Source: Pseudomonadota bacterium (GTDB lineage: Bacteria; Pseudomonadota; Gammaproteobacteria; Xanthomonadales; Rhodanobacteraceae). Taken from it: a stretch of DNA of 64,000 nt. Of the stretch, positions 44,693 through 55,067 are shown piece by piece. The notes below the pieces were generated by a model. The model made no database searches. It was not told the origin of the DNA and saw only the letters and a program-made list of their open reading frames with translations. Every line of letters begins with the position of its first letter. The first letter of the stretch is position 1. The stretch lies in NCBI GenBank assembly GCA_029561145.1, contig JAKQJM010000066.1, positions 1-64,000 of the forward strand, written 5' to 3'. Made by a program: the position numbers and the translations under genes.

Positions 44693-45565
44693 TCAGGCCA
44701 GACCGGCCTGCTTCATGACTTCGGCAGCGTAATCCTCGACCACCTTCTCGATGCCTTCGCCGACCACCAGGCGGTGGAAGCTCAGCACTTCGGCGCCTTC
44801 CTTCTTCAGCACGTTGCCGACCGATTCATTGGTGTCGAGCACATACGGCTGGCCGACCAGGGTGACGTCGTTGATGATCTTGTTGATCTTGCCGCTGATG
44901 ATCTTCTCGAGGATTTCGGCCGGCTTGGACTTGTCCTTTTCGGACATCTTGGCCAGTTCGATTTCCTTTTCCTTGGCGATGAATTCCGCCGGCACGTCCT
45001 TCTCGGCGATGTGCGGGGGATTCATTGCCGCGATATGCATGGCCAGGCCGCGGGCCAGGTCCGCCGAACCGCCCTTGATCTCGACCAGCACGCCGATGCG
45101 CCCGCCGTGCAGGTAACCGGCGACCGTGTTGGCGCTGTCGATGCGCACCATGCGGCGAACCTGGACGTTTTCGCCGACCTTGGCGATGACGGCAGCGCGC
45201 GCTTCCTCGACGGTGCCGCCGGTCGGGTAAGGCGTGCCCTTCAGCGATTCGATGTCACGCGCCGCGAGCGCTGCCTTGGCCACGTTTTCGGCAAAGCCGA
45301 GGAAGTTCTCGTCCTTGGCCACGAAATCGGTTTCGCTGTTGACCTCGACCAGGACCGCCTTGCCCTCCTGCTGGGCCAGTACGATGCGGCCTTCCGCGGC
45401 AACGCGATCGGCCTTCTTGTCGGCCTTGGCCAGTCCCTGTTTGCGCAGCCATTCGATCGAAGCGTCCATGTCGCCGTTGTTCTGGGTCAACGCCTTCTTG
45501 CATTCCATCATGCCGGCGCCGGAACGCTCGCGCAGTTCCTTGACCATCTGGGCAGTGATATCCAT
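44693..45565 (-). CDS. tsf: Elongation factor Ts
   Basis: Guanine-nucleotide exchange factor for EF-Tu. The 290 residues start [20 protein letters not shown]; the N-terminal domain is followed by the [10 protein letters not shown] motif that contacts EF-Tu and by a core domain with HIAAMNP. Length is slightly above E. coli (283). It is transcribed after rpsB with a 204-bp spacer and ends at a strong terminator. Confidence 0.97.
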   Translation of the reverse strand: MDITAQMVKELRERSGAGMMECKKALTQNNGDMDASIEWLRKQGLAKADKKADRVAAEGRIVLAQQEGKAVLVEVNSETDFVAKDENFLGFAENVAKAALAARDIESLKGTPYPTGGTVEEARAAVIAKVGENVQVRRMVRIDSANTVAGYLHGGRIGVLVEIKGGSADLARGLAMHIAAMNPPHIAEKDVPAEFIAKEKEIELAKMSEKDKSKPAEILEKIISGKINKIINDVTLVGQPYVLDTNESVGNVLKKEGAEVLSFHRLVVGEGIEKVVEDYAAEVMKQAGLA

Positions 45566-45691
45566 CGGTAAACCTCACAGCTTGGCGCGACGCAAAGGTC
45601 ACGCGAATGAAAAGACAGGGTGGACAACCGCAACGCTGACCCGTTGACCCGGAACATCGGGCCGATTGCCGCGGAATCGCGGTATCCACGA

Positions 45692-45728
45692 GTCGAGCTG
45701 CCCCGCCACGAAGACGGGACGGCTCGAC
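45692..45728 (-). other. Stem-loop in the rpsB-tsf spacer
   Basis: GTCGAGC (45692-45698) pairs with GCTCGAC (45722-45728), with an inner CCCG/CGGG (45702-45705, 45715-45718). No T tract follows, so it may modulate read-through or processing between rpsB and tsf rather than terminate. Confidence 0.45.
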
Positions 45729-45769
45729 GGATTGACTACCTTCGCAGTTGCGAATGGCAGCCTTGTGAC

Positions 45770-46654
45770 TTACTCGGCAGCCGATTCCGGAGACTTTGTC
45801 TCGGAACGCGGCTTGCCCGGACCGCTGCGGCGACCGGCCGAAGGCGGAGCGCCACGCTTGGCTGGCGGCTTGCCGCGCGGCGCCTGCTTGCGGCGATCGT
45901 TGTCCTTGGCGATCGGGTTGCCGTCGGCGTCCATTTCGACGAACTCGTCGTTGTTGACGGCGACGTGCGGGGCGGCAGCCTTGCCTTCAAGCACCGCATC
46001 GGCCACGGCGCTGGTGTAGAGCTGAACCGCGCGGATCGCATCGTCGTTGCCCGGGATCGCATAGTCGACCAGGCTCGGATCGTAGTTGGTGTCGACCACG
46101 GCGATGACAGGAATGCCGAGCTTCTTGGCTTCAAGGATCGCGATGTTCTCGTGACCGATGTCGACAACGAAGATCGCGTCGGGCAGGCGGCCCATGTCCT
46201 TGATGCCGCCGAGCGAGCGCTCGAGCTTCTCGCGCTCACGTCCGAGCTGCAGCACTTCGTGCTTGACCAGCTTCTCGAAACGACCATCGGTCGACATCGC
46301 CTCGATTTCCTTGAGGCGGGCGATCGACTGCTTGACCGTGCGGAAGTTGGTCAACATGCCGCCGAGCCAGCGCGCCGCCACATAGGGCTGGCCGCAACGC
46401 GTGGCGTCTTCCTTGATCGCTTCGCGGGCCGAGCGCTTGGTGCCGACGAAGAGCAGGGTGCCGCGCTTCTGCGCCAGTCCCGAGACGAAATTCATCGCGT
46501 CGTTGAACAGCGGCAGGGTCTTTTCGAGGTTGATGATGTGGATGCGTCCGCGTGCACCGAAAATGTACGGTGCCATGCGGGGATTCCAGTAACGCGTCTG
46601 ATGGCCGAAATGGACGCCCGCTTCGAGCATCTGGCGCATGGTGACTTGTGGCAT
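45770..46654 (-). CDS. rpsB: 30S ribosomal protein S2
   Basis: Small-subunit protein needed for docking S1. The 294 residues begin [19 protein letters not shown] and contain [30 protein letters not shown] and [23 protein letters not shown]. The core ends near 240; the last 50 or so residues are a Lys/Arg/Pro-rich, probably disordered extension not found in E. coli S2 (241). GGAG precedes the ATG, and a structured leader lies further upstream. Confidence 0.97.
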   Translation of the reverse strand: MPQVTMRQMLEAGVHFGHQTRYWNPRMAPYIFGARGRIHIINLEKTLPLFNDAMNFVSGLAQKRGTLLFVGTKRSAREAIKEDATRCGQPYVAARWLGGMLTNFRTVKQSIARLKEIEAMSTDGRFEKLVKHEVLQLGREREKLERSLGGIKDMGRLPDAIFVVDIGHENIAILEAKKLGIPVIAVVDTNYDPSLVDYAIPGNDDAIRAVQLYTSAVADAVLEGKAAAPHVAVNNDEFVEMDADGNPIAKDNDRRKQAPRGKPPAKRGAPPSAGRRSGPGKPRSETKSPESAAE

Positions 46655-46673
46655 GGTAGGAACTCCAGATCAT

Positions 46674-46787
46674 GGGCAGCCGCACGGCTTCAGCCTGTGG
46701 TGTGCGGTGATGCCCGGGGTTGAGACCTCCACGTATCCGCCGTTTGCGACCTCCGGAGAGGCACCCCGAAAACGGTGACGATACGTG
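46674..46787 (-). ncRNA. Structured rpsB 5' leader, t44-like
   Basis: Between the rpsB promoter and gene the - strand can form two nested structures. One pairs CACGTATC with GATACGTG (46780-46787 and 46730-46737), enclosing CCGTTT/AAACGG. The other pairs GGGCA/TGCCC and CCGCAC/GTGCGG between 46674 and 46715. The segment between them reads GTGGAGGTCTCAACCCC, which resembles the t44/rpsB leader of Gammaproteobacteria, where S2 represses its own operon. The family match is from memory and needs a covariance search. Confidence 0.55.
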
Positions 46788-46913
46788 TGCGGATTTGGCC
46801 GAGCGCAGGCCGGTATCGACCCACGTTTGCCAGTGTTGACCCCGCGACTGGGCTGCGGGGCCGATGAACCGATCAGGCAGGCAGACGAGCAAGCCTGTCG
46901 AGTTATCCGTAGA

Positions 46914-46943
46914 ATTGTAGCCCGTCCCCGGCGCCTGCGACAA
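46914..46943 (-). promoter_or_regulatory. rpsB-tsf promoter
   Basis: On the - strand TTGTCG (46938-46943), an 18-bp spacer and TACAAT (46914-46919) give a good sigma-70 promoter. Transcription would start near 46907, leaving a leader of about 250 nt before rpsB. It lies within the 311-bp divergent gap shared with map. Confidence 0.6.
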
Positions 46944-46965
46944 GCGCCCCGAGCCAAGAGATCCC

Positions 46966-47733
46966 ATGTCCGTAACCATCAAGACCCCCGCCGACATCGA
47001 GAAAATGCGCGTCGCCGGCCGCCTGGCCGCCGAAGTGCTCGAGATGATCGCGCCGCACGTCAAGCCCGGCGTGACCACCGAGGAGCTCGACCGCCTCTGT
47101 CATGACCATATCGTCGACGTGCAGGGCGCCATTCCTGCCAATGTCGGCTACAAGGGCTTCCCGAAGACGGTGTGCACGTCGGTCAACCATGTCATCTGCC
47201 ACGGCATCCCGACGCATGCCAAGGTGCTCAAGGATGGCGACATCATCAACATCGACGTGACCGTGATCAAGGACGGTTGGCATGGTGACACGAGCCGCAT
47301 GTACTACGTCGGAGAACCCTCGGTGATCGCGCGGCGCCTGGTCGAGACGACCCGCGAAGCGATGCTGGCGGCGATCTCGATCGTGCGCCCGGGCGCCACC
47401 CTCGGCGACATCGGCGAGACGATCCAGAAGTACGCGGAGGCGCGCAATTTCTCGGTCGTGAGGGAATACTGCGGCCACGGTATCGGTCGCATCTATCACG
47501 AAGACCCGCAGGTCCTGCACTACGGCCATGCGGGCACCGGCCTGACCCTGAAAAAGGGCATGACCTTCACGATCGAGCCGATGATCAATGCGGGCAAGCC
47601 GCAGACGCGGCTCTTGCCGGATGGCTGGACCGTGGTTACCCGGGACCATTCGCTGTCTGCGCAATGGGAACACACGATCGCGGTCACCGATGATGGATTC
47701 GAGATCCTGACGCCCTGGCCGAACGCCGCCTGA
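46966..47733 (+). CDS. map: Methionine aminopeptidase, type I
   Basis: Removes the initiator methionine co-translationally. The 255 residues show all five metal ligands (D97, D108, H171, E204, E235) and the catalytic H79, within INIDVTVIKDGWHGDTSR, EYCGHGIGR, FTIEPM and QWEHTIAV. Length is near the E. coli value (264). It is divergent from rpsB, a common arrangement, and 10 bp upstream of glnD. Confidence 0.97.
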   Translation: MSVTIKTPADIEKMRVAGRLAAEVLEMIAPHVKPGVTTEELDRLCHDHIVDVQGAIPANVGYKGFPKTVCTSVNHVICHGIPTHAKVLKDGDIINIDVTVIKDGWHGDTSRMYYVGEPSVIARRLVETTREAMLAAISIVRPGATLGDIGETIQKYAEARNFSVVREYCGHGIGRIYHEDPQVLHYGHAGTGLTLKKGMTFTIEPMINAGKPQTRLLPDGWTVVTRDHSLSAQWEHTIAVTDDGFEILTPWPNAA

Positions 47734-47743
47734 TTCGCGTCGG

Positions 47744-50434
47744 ATGAACGCAATGAGCCAGCCCGCCACGCGTGTGCCGCCACTGCCACGTCTGGCCAGG
47801 CCGGTTCCTCGCGTGGGCGTGGTAGGGCCGGCAAGGTTGGCTCTGCGCCAGTACCTGGACGACTACGATCGCGACTTGGCCGGAGCGTTTCGCGACGATG
47901 CCGATGCGCAGGAAATCGTCGTCAACCGCACGGCGGCAGTGGAGCGGGTGCTTGCCTACGCTTGGCATTCGTGGATCGGCGACACGGTCGATGCGAGCCT
48001 GATCGCAGTCGGTGGCTTCGGTCGCAGGGAGTTGTTCCCGCATTCCGATGTCGACCTGCTGATACTCACGGTTGCGTCGCCCGAGCCACGCCTGATCCGC
48101 GCGGTCGAGGCGTTCTGTGCCTGCCTGTGGGATCTGCGCATCAAGCCCGGTCTCGCCGTGCGTGATCTCGCCGGTTGCCGGCAACTGGCCGCGCAGGACG
48201 CCAGTGTCTACACCAACCTGATCGAAGCACGTCTCCTCGCCGGCTCGCAGGTGCTTGCCGAGCGTCTGCTTGCGCCGCTTCCTGATGAAACCCTGTGGAC
48301 GCCGGCCAGGTTCCTCGCCGCCAAGCAGGCGGAACAGGCGGTGCGCCACCAGCGTTTCGGCGATACCGCCTACAACCTGGAGCCGCAACTCAAGGAAGGG
48401 CCTGGCGGTTTGCGCGACCTGCAACTGGTTGGTTGGCTGGGGCGCGTCGTCGCCGGCTCGGCCGATCCCGTGGTCATGGTCGAGGCGGGTCTGCTCGATG
48501 CCAGCGAATCCGATGCACTGGCAACGGCGCGAGCGACGCTTTTTCGCATCCGCTACGCCCTGCATCTGCTGGCCGGGCGCGCCGAAGAACGCCTGTTGTT
48601 CGACTACCAGCGCGAACTGGCGCGGACACTCGGCTATCGTGACGAGCACGCCGACAATCTCGGCGTCGAGCAATTCATGCAGGACTACTACCGCGCGGCG
48701 CGCCGCATCGCCGGAACCAATGAGGAACTGCTTGCCCGGTGCGCCGAGATGCTGGCTGCGCCGACCGCCGACGTCCGCTCGCTCGGCAATGGCTACCTGC
48801 GCATCGGCGATCGTCTCGATGTCGACGACAGCCTCCGGTTTGCCGACCAGCCGCGGGCATTGATCGAGCTATACGCGCTGTTCGCAAGTGAAACCGGCCT
48901 GCGCGGCTTGCGCGCCCATGCCTTGCGCCAGGTGCGCATGGCGCTGGCCGATGTCGATCTCGACTTCGACCGACCCGAGGTCCTCGAATCGCTGCGAAGC
49001 TTGATCGAACGGGGCGCGCCTGCCGTCGACGCACTCGTGGCGATGGCAAGACATGGCGTGCTGGGACGTCTGATCCCGGGCTTTGCCAAGGTGACCGGGC
49101 GCATGCAGTACGACCTTTTCCATGCCTACACCGTCGACGAACACACGATGCGCGTATTGCGCTTCATCGCGCGATTCGCAACAGAAGGCGGTGCGCGCGA
49201 TTTTCCGTTGGCGCATTCGTTGTACGGTCGCATACCCGAGCCCGGGCTGCTCCTGCTCGCCGGCCTGTTCCACGACATCGCCAAGGGTCGTGGCGGTGAT
49301 CATTCGGTCCTCGGCGAAGAGGATGCGACCCTGTTCTGCGCGCGCCTGGGGCTGCGCCCGGCGGCTACCGACCAGGTCGCGTGGCTGGTGCGCAACCATC
49401 TGCTCATGAGCGTCACCGCGCAGCGGCAGGACATCACCGATCCTGCGGTCATCCATCGATTTGCCGCCGAAGTGGATGACTGGGAGCGTCTCGACTACCT
49501 GTACCTGTTGACCGTTGCCGATATCAACGGAACGAGTCCGCGGCTCTGGAACACATGGCGCGACCGACTGCTTTCGGATCTCTACACGGCGACGCGCTAC
49601 GCCTTGCGCGAAGAGTCCGGCGAGCTGCCGAAGGCCGGCGAACGTGTTGCCGAGACGCGCATTCGTGCCCAGACGATCCTGCAGCCGAAAGGACTCGATG
49701 AGCGGACGATCGCGCGGATATGGGCGGATTTTCCCGAAGAGAGTTTCCTGCGCTATCGGCCCGAGCAGATTGCCTGGCAGACCGCGGCCATCGCCGCACA
49801 CGCGGATGCGGGCGAGGCGCTGGTCCGCATCAATCCGATGGGGGTGCGCGGAACCACGGAAGTCTTCGTCTATTCGGTCGACCGCGACGGTCTTTTCGCC
49901 ACGATCACCGCCGTGCTCGATCGCGCCCAGCTCAATGTCGTCGAAGCACGCGTGATATCGGCACGATCGAGCCGGGTGCTCGATACGTTCTTCGTGCTGG
50001 ATGCGGCCGGCAAGCCGTTGCACGACCCGGTTCGGGTTTCCGAGGTCGAAGAGGCGTTGCGATCCGCGCTGGGCCGGGCGCTGCTGGATGCAAAACCGGC
50101 GCGTCGGGCGTTGTCACGCGCCTTGCGACATTTTCATGTCGTGCCACGCATCGTCTTCAGCATCGTCGATGATCGCACCCGGCTGGGTCTGGTCTGCACG
50201 GATCGCCCCGGCCTGCTTGCCTCGGTCGCGCAGACCTTCCGTTCGCTGGGCGTGCGTGTGCACGATGCGCGCATTGCGACCTTCGGCGAGCGAGTCGAGG
50301 ATTTTTTCCGCATCAGCGACGAAAACGATCAGCTTCTTGACGAAGGTCGCCAGGAAGCACTACGCACCGCCCTGCTCGAACAACTCGATATTCGCCATCC
50401 CGAATCCCGAAAGGTCATGCATGCCAGTCATTGA
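47744..50434 (+). CDS. glnD: Bifunctional PII uridylyltransferase/uridylyl-removing enzyme
   Basis: Nitrogen sensor that uridylylates PII when glutamine is low and removes UMP when it is high. The 896 residues contain a nucleotidyltransferase domain with [15 protein letters not shown] (about 92-106), a GlnE-like helical region with [17 protein letters not shown], an HD domain with [14 protein letters not shown] (about 508-520) and two C-terminal ACT domains (about 705-780 and 815-890). E. coli GlnD has 890 residues. A second in-frame ATG lies at 47753. The stop overlaps dapD by 14 bp. Confidence 0.97.
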   Translation: MNAMSQPATRVPPLPRLARPVPRVGVVGPARLALRQYLDDYDRDLAGAFRDDADAQEIVVNRTAAVERVLAYAWHSWIGDTVDASLIAVGGFGRRELFPHSDVDLLILTVASPEPRLIRAVEAFCACLWDLRIKPGLAVRDLAGCRQLAAQDASVYTNLIEARLLAGSQVLAERLLAPLPDETLWTPARFLAAKQAEQAVRHQRFGDTAYNLEPQLKEGPGGLRDLQLVGWLGRVVAGSADPVVMVEAGLLDASESDALATARATLFRIRYALHLLAGRAEERLLFDYQRELARTLGYRDEHADNLGVEQFMQDYYRAARRIAGTNEELLARCAEMLAAPTADVRSLGNGYLRIGDRLDVDDSLRFADQPRALIELYALFASETGLRGLRAHALRQVRMALADVDLDFDRPEVLESLRSLIERGAPAVDALVAMARHGVLGRLIPGFAKVTGRMQYDLFHAYTVDEHTMRVLRFIARFATEGGARDFPLAHSLYGRIPEPGLLLLAGLFHDIAKGRGGDHSVLGEEDATLFCARLGLRPAATDQVAWLVRNHLLMSVTAQRQDITDPAVIHRFAAEVDDWERLDYLYLLTVADINGTSPRLWNTWRDRLLSDLYTATRYALREESGELPKAGERVAETRIRAQTILQPKGLDERTIARIWADFPEESFLRYRPEQIAWQTAAIAAHADAGEALVRINPMGVRGTTEVFVYSVDRDGLFATITAVLDRAQLNVVEARVISARSSRVLDTFFVLDAAGKPLHDPVRVSEVEEALRSALGRALLDAKPARRALSRALRHFHVVPRIVFSIVDDRTRLGLVCTDRPGLLASVAQTFRSLGVRVHDARIATFGERVEDFFRISDENDQLLDEGRQEALRTALLEQLDIRHPESRKVMHASH

Positions 50435-51242
50435 ATCCGTCATTGAAGCCGCGTGGGAACGGCGCAGCGATCTTTCCGCCGAGGAGATCGAAACGAGCGT
50501 CCGTCCCGCTGTCGAGTCGGCGCTCGATTCACTGGAAAAAGGCGAATCGCGCGTCGCCGAGCGCCAGGCCGATGGCGACTGGCGGGTTCATCAGTGGCTG
50601 AAGAAGGCCGTGCTGCTGTATTTCCGCATCAACGGCAATCGAGTCATGGATGGAGGTCCGATGCGGGCGTGGGACAAGGTTCCGCTGCGCTTCGTCGAGG
50701 CGGATGCCGACGCTTTTTCGGCGGCCGGTGCGCGCATTGTTCCAGGCGCGCTCGTGCGTCGCGGTGCGCATGTTGCCGCGGATGCGGTCCTGATGCCGAG
50801 TTACGTCAACATCGGCGCCCATGTCGGAGCCGGCACGATGGTCGACACCTGGGCCACGGTAGGCTCGTGCGCGCAGATCGGAGCGCGCGTGCATCTGTCC
50901 GGTGGCGTCGGTATCGGCGGCGTGCTCGAGCCACTGCAGGCAAGCCCGACGATCATCGAGGACGACTGTTTCATCGGTGCGCGCTCGGAAGTCGTCGAAG
51001 GTGTCGTCGTCGAGCGCGGCAGCGTGATCGGCATGGGCGTGTTCCTCGGCCAGTCGACCCGGATCTACGATCGTGCGAGCGGTGAAATCAGCTATGGCCG
51101 CGTACCTGCCGGCAGCGTCGTCGTTGCAGGCTCGCTGCCGGCCGCGGATGGCAGTCACAGCCTGTATGCGGCGATCATCGTCAAGCGCGTCGACGAGAAG
51201 ACCCGTTCCAAGACGGGCATCAACGAACTGCTGCGGGCCTGA
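50421..51242 (+). CDS. dapD: Tetrahydrodipicolinate N-succinyltransferase
   Basis: Succinyl-CoA-dependent step of lysine and diaminopimelate synthesis. The 273 residues (E. coli 274) have a helical N-terminal domain, a left-handed beta-helix with [28 protein letters not shown] and [17 protein letters not shown], and a C-terminal extension ending INELLRA. ATG 50421 overlaps the glnD end. glnD-dapD-arsC-like-dapE is a recurring order in this class of bacteria. Confidence 0.97.
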   Translation: MPVIESVIEAAWERRSDLSAEEIETSVRPAVESALDSLEKGESRVAERQADGDWRVHQWLKKAVLLYFRINGNRVMDGGPMRAWDKVPLRFVEADADAFSAAGARIVPGALVRRGAHVAADAVLMPSYVNIGAHVGAGTMVDTWATVGSCAQIGARVHLSGGVGIGGVLEPLQASPTIIEDDCFIGARSEVVEGVVVERGSVIGMGVFLGQSTRIYDRASGEISYGRVPAGSVVVAGSLPAADGSHSLYAAIIVKRVDEKTRSKTGINELLRA

Positions 51243-51244
51243 CC

Positions 51245-51607
51245 ATGGGCATCGAAATCCACGGCTTGAACAAATGCGATACCTGCCGCAAGGCGCGCAA
51301 CTGGCTGGATCGGCGGGGCGTCGAGTACCGTTTCATCGACTATCGCGACGAGCCGGCGACACCGGCGACGCTGCGGGCATGGGCGGATGCCGTTGGCGGT
51401 TTCGAGTCGCTGGTCAATCGCAGCGGCACGACCTGGCGCAATCTTGCGGCGGCCCGCAGATCACCCGGATCGGTGGCCGAATGGAGTTTGCTGATCCGCG
51501 AATATCCCGCCCTGGTCAAGCGCCCGGTTCTCGTGCTCGCCGATGGGTCGGTGCATCTGGGTTTCAGCGACAAGTCGTATTCCGGGTTGTTTCCGTCCCC
51601 CCGCTGA
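51245..51607 (+). CDS. ArsC/Spx-family thioredoxin-fold protein (YffB-like)
   Basis: Small cytoplasmic protein of 120 residues with an N-terminal CxxC (C11-D-T-C14) in [15 protein letters not shown] and the ArsC-family strand [10 protein letters not shown] near 92-101. Such YffB-like proteins are recurrent neighbours of dapE in Gammaproteobacteria; their reaction is not established, although glutathione-dependent reductase roles have been proposed. It starts 2 bp after dapD, so it is part of the dap operon. Confidence 0.88.
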   Translation: MGIEIHGLNKCDTCRKARNWLDRRGVEYRFIDYRDEPATPATLRAWADAVGGFESLVNRSGTTWRNLAAARRSPGSVAEWSLLIREYPALVKRPVLVLADGSVHLGFSDKSYSGLFPSPR

Positions 51608-51701
51608 AGTGGGCCAAGGAGGTCACGCTGCATGTGCAGTCGATCGCCGGCGCCAGTTATCCTCTTTCCGACACCGGTTCTCCGGTCCGAGTCTCGAATC
51701 C

Positions 51702-52844
51702 ATGTCCGACATCCTTGATCTCACCTGCGAGCTGATCCGGCGTGCTTCGGTCACGCCGGACGATGCGGGCTGCCAGGCGCTGCTTGGCGAGCGCCTCGCG
51801 CGATGCGGGTTCACGATCGAGAATCTGCGTTTCGGCGATGTCGACAACCTCTGGGCGACGCATGGGTCTTCGGGTCCGGTGCTGGTCCTTCTCGGTCACA
51901 CCGATGTCGTGCCGAGCGGTCCCGAGGATCGGTGGTCGAGTCCGCCGTTCGAGCCGACGATCCGCGAAGGACATCTGCATGGACGCGGCGCAGCCGACAT
52001 GAAGTCCGGCGTGGCCGCGATGACGCTCGCGCTCGAATCGTTCGTGACGCAGAACCCGGATCACGCGGGCACGGTGGCGCTGCTCGTCACCAGCGACGAG
52101 GAAGGTGCGTCGATCGACGGCGTGAAGCGGGTTGTCGAGGAGTTCCGGCGTCGCGGCCAACGCGTCGACTGGTGCCTTGTTGGCGAGCCATCCTCGCAGG
52201 CGGTGCTGGGCGATTTGATCCGCGTCGGCCGGCGCGGTTCGCTGCATGGACATCTGACCGTGCGTGGGATCCAGGGCCACGTCGCCTATCCGGATCAGGC
52301 ACTCAATCCGATCCATGCGACGGCCGCGGCGCTCGCCGAGCTTGTCTCGATTCGCTGGGATGATGGCAATGCCGGATTTCCGCCGACCTCGTTCCAGATC
52401 TCGAATATCCATTCCGGTACCGGCGCCAACAACATCATCCCGGGGCAGCTCGAGGTTGCGTTCAATTTCCGCTACGGCACGGCGAGTACGGCTGAAGGTC
52501 TGCGCGGACGGCTCGAATCCGTCCTGCTTCGGCATGGCCTTGATTTCGAGATGCGCTGGGACCTCTCGGGCGAGCCTTTCCTGACCGCCGCGGGCGCATT
52601 GCGCAAGGCGGTCAACGAGACCATCGAAGCGCAGTTCGGAATCACCCCGGTGGCGAGTACGGCGGGCGGGACCTCCGATGGGCGCTTCATCGCGCCGCTT
52701 GGAGCCGAAGTCGTCGAATTCGGGCCGGTCAACGCAACGATCCACAAGATCGATGAATGCGTCAACTTGGCCGATCTCGAACGCCTTCCGGCCTTGTATC
52801 TCGGAGTCATGACCCGGCTGTGGGCTGGCATCAAACGTGCTTGA
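51702..52844 (+). CDS. dapE: Succinyl-diaminopimelate desuccinylase
   Basis: Dizinc hydrolase (M20 family) releasing LL-diaminopimelate. The 380 residues show GHTDVVP (H66, D68), [10 protein letters not shown] (D99), TSDEEG (E133, E134), GEPSS and the late histidine in [10 protein letters not shown]. coli DapE has 375. ATG 51702 is chosen because upstream in-frame codons lie within the preceding gene. It is the last gene of the map-glnD-dap run. Confidence 0.97.
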   Translation: MSDILDLTCELIRRASVTPDDAGCQALLGERLARCGFTIENLRFGDVDNLWATHGSSGPVLVLLGHTDVVPSGPEDRWSSPPFEPTIREGHLHGRGAADMKSGVAAMTLALESFVTQNPDHAGTVALLVTSDEEGASIDGVKRVVEEFRRRGQRVDWCLVGEPSSQAVLGDLIRVGRRGSLHGHLTVRGIQGHVAYPDQALNPIHATAAALAELVSIRWDDGNAGFPPTSFQISNIHSGTGANNIIPGQLEVAFNFRYGTASTAEGLRGRLESVLLRHGLDFEMRWDLSGEPFLTAAGALRKAVNETIEAQFGITPVASTAGGTSDGRFIAPLGAEVVEFGPVNATIHKIDECVNLADLERLPALYLGVMTRLWAGIKRA

Positions 52845-53135
52845 TTCGTTCGGCATTATCGGATGTGTGCACTCGCTCACCGTTTTTGTTCATCCATGGA
52901 CAGAGTTTCAGGTGAAACCAGTTGCCATTCTGTGATAAAAATCGGGATGCTTTACCATTCAAAGGTGAAGCCGGCCGGATCAGGGAGCATCAAGCCGGCC
53001 CTATAATGCGCAAGGCTGCCTGCCGGAGCCGGGCCGGGCGGCCCATGCGATTCACACCAGGTCCGCGCATTGCACGCGCGGGTCCTGTAGGTATCCGACG
53101 AGCGTGGCGTTCGCCGGAATTTCGGGGTACATGTC
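52845..53135 (+). promoter_or_regulatory. Putative control region of the exported redox cluster
   Basis: A perfect TATAAT at 53002-53007 is a candidate -10 for the cytochrome gene, with no good -35. Several direct repeats lie upstream: AGGTGAA(A/G)CC at 52910-52919 and 52963-52972, CCATTC at 52925-52930 and 52955-52960, and AAGCCGGCC at 52968-52976 and 52992-53000. They could be operator sites. No gene is seen here. Confidence 0.4.
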
Positions 53136-55046
53136 TTGCCATTTCATCCGACTACTCCCCGATTTTCCTTGGACACGATCGCGCGCGCGGTCATCGCGCT
53201 TGCGTTGTTCGTACTGTCGGCGAACGCGCTTGCAATCGACTTCACGCCGCATGGCACCCAGCCGGGTCTGGCGTGGGCGCTGGAGGATCCCCAGTCGTGC
53301 ATGGCCTGCCATCGGGGCTTTTCGGGCAACTCGCCACAGTTCATGCCGCACAGCACGTGGGGCGGATCGATGATGGCCAATGCCGCGCGTGATCCGTTGT
53401 TCTGGGCAGCGCTCGATGTGGCAAACAAGGATTTTCCCGGCGCAGGCGACTTCTGCCTGCGTTGTCATACCCCGCCAGGCTGGATGAATGGCCGTGTGGT
53501 CAAGGCGATCGGTGGCGGCAGCAGCGGTCCCGGCGGCGCCAGTGGTTGCCAGTTGACCGGCGACTTCAATGACGACGACAACAAGGGCAACGACTACGCG
53601 GGGGTCACCTGCCACTTCTGCCATCGCATGATGCCGACCGGTCCTGGCGGCCAGGCCGGCATGATCGGCAATGCCAATATCTGGATCGACAACGCGACAA
53701 GTTGCACCACTCCGGACGGATCGGTATACGGCGGTCCATGTCGCCGTGGGCCATATACTTACGCAAACGGCATGCTCGAGGCGCCGCATGGCTGGGTGAA
53801 ATCCGCCTATCACGAAGACTCCACGCTCTGCGGCAGCTGCCACGACGTGACCACGCCCGATACCGACGTCGGGCCGCTCAAGACGCTCGTGCTCGAAGGA
53901 GGCGTGACGACGACGCGGCCGATGCCGATCGAGCGCACCTACTCGGAATGGAACAGCAGCCTGTTCTCCGACGCGATCTACCGCGATGGTCTTGGCGAGG
54001 GCGCATCCGGCACGCCTGCGATCGCCCGAGCCCAGCAGTGCCAGTCATGTCACATGCGATCCAGCGTCGACGCGACTGCGAAAGCCTGCAACCAGAACCC
54101 GGATGGCTCACGTACCGGCAACCTTCCCGTGCACGAATTCGCCGGGGCCAACACCTGGATACCGGCGATCATCAAGGCGGAATACGCGAACAGCGTGACC
54201 GGGTTTGGCCGAGAAGCCGACTACGATCGCACGATCGCGAGCGCCCAGGCCATGCTGGCCGCGGCTGCCCAAGTTCAAGCCTCGATCCTTTCCTATACGG
54301 CGCCGACGGCCGGATCGGCCGGTTCGATCAGCGTGCGCGTCAAGGTCACCAACCTCAGCGGACACAAGCTGCCTACCGGATACTCGGAAGGCCGTCGCAT
54401 GTGGCTCAATGTCAAGGCGCTGAGCGCCACGAACGCAGTGGTGGGTGAAAGCGCGGCGTATGATCCGCTGACCGCGGAATTGACGCTCGATGGCCAGGCC
54501 AAGGTCTACGAAACCCTGCAGGGGATCTGGACGCCAGGTTCGCCCGGCGAATGCAAGATCGAGGACGCCGGCAAGGCGCAGTTCCATTTCGTCCTCAACA
54601 ATTGCATCCGCAAGGACAACCGCATCCCGCCGCTCGGTTTCCACCCGGCCAGTGCCTCCGACCCGAACGCGGACGAGATGCGCCCCGTTGGCTACACGTA
54701 TGCGGAAACCTCGGCGGGCTCGGGCACGCTGGTCAACTACGACACCAGCGACTACGTCTTCACGCTGCCGGCTGGAACCGCTCGACCGATCCAGGTGAAG
54801 GCCGAACTCAAGTTCCAGGTTTCGAGCAAGGAATACATCGAGTTCCTGCGTGACCAGGCGATCACCGCGCCGATCATCCCTGCGGAAAATACCTTGTGTG
54901 CCGCTGGCCCGAACCGCCCTTTCGATGTCGGCCCGCAATCGGTGTCGCGGGGCGAATACATGTTCCAGCTCTGGACGAATCCGACCTACGGAAAGTCGCC
55001 GCCCGAAACGGCTGGTAGCGTCTCCTCGATCACAAGTCCCAATTGA
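53136..55046 (+). CDS. Exported pentaheme c-type cytochrome (copy 1)
   Basis: Secreted multiheme cytochrome of about 636 residues. A signal peptide ends at ANALA, giving a mature N-terminus IDFTPHGTQPG. Five CxxCH heme sites follow: CMACH (55-59), CLRCH (107-111), CHFCH (159-163), CGSCH (232-236) and CQSCH (302-306). The remaining 300 residues are beta-rich with GHKLPTGYSEGRRMWLN, a segment I associate with large exported multiheme cytochromes. TTG codons at 53136 and 53169 are the likely starts; no ATG fits. It is a close paralogue of 57189-59075. Electron partners are unknown; the split amine-oxidase-like pair directly downstream is a candidate. Confidence 0.85.
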   Translation: MPFHPTTPRFSLDTIARAVIALALFVLSANALAIDFTPHGTQPGLAWALEDPQSCMACHRGFSGNSPQFMPHSTWGGSMMANAARDPLFWAALDVANKDFPGAGDFCLRCHTPPGWMNGRVVKAIGGGSSGPGGASGCQLTGDFNDDDNKGNDYAGVTCHFCHRMMPTGPGGQAGMIGNANIWIDNATSCTTPDGSVYGGPCRRGPYTYANGMLEAPHGWVKSAYHEDSTLCGSCHDVTTPDTDVGPLKTLVLEGGVTTTRPMPIERTYSEWNSSLFSDAIYRDGLGEGASGTPAIARAQQCQSCHMRSSVDATAKACNQNPDGSRTGNLPVHEFAGANTWIPAIIKAEYANSVTGFGREADYDRTIASAQAMLAAAAQVQASILSYTAPTAGSAGSISVRVKVTNLSGHKLPTGYSEGRRMWLNVKALSATNAVVGESAAYDPLTAELTLDGQAKVYETLQGIWTPGSPGECKIEDAGKAQFHFVLNNCIRKDNRIPPLGFHPASASDPNADEMRPVGYTYAETSAGSGTLVNYDTSDYVFTLPAGTARPIQVKAELKFQVSSKEYIEFLRDQAITAPIIPAENTLCAAGPNRPFDVGPQSVSRGEYMFQLWTNPTYGKSPPETAGSVSSITSPN

Positions 55047-55067
55047 AATCCAGCGAGTAACTTCCGA

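Noticed and set aside
42908-45571. A long open frame opposite the serine hydrolase and tsf genes (+ strand)
   Set aside because: It spans two well-supported - strand genes and their terminator and shows no family features.
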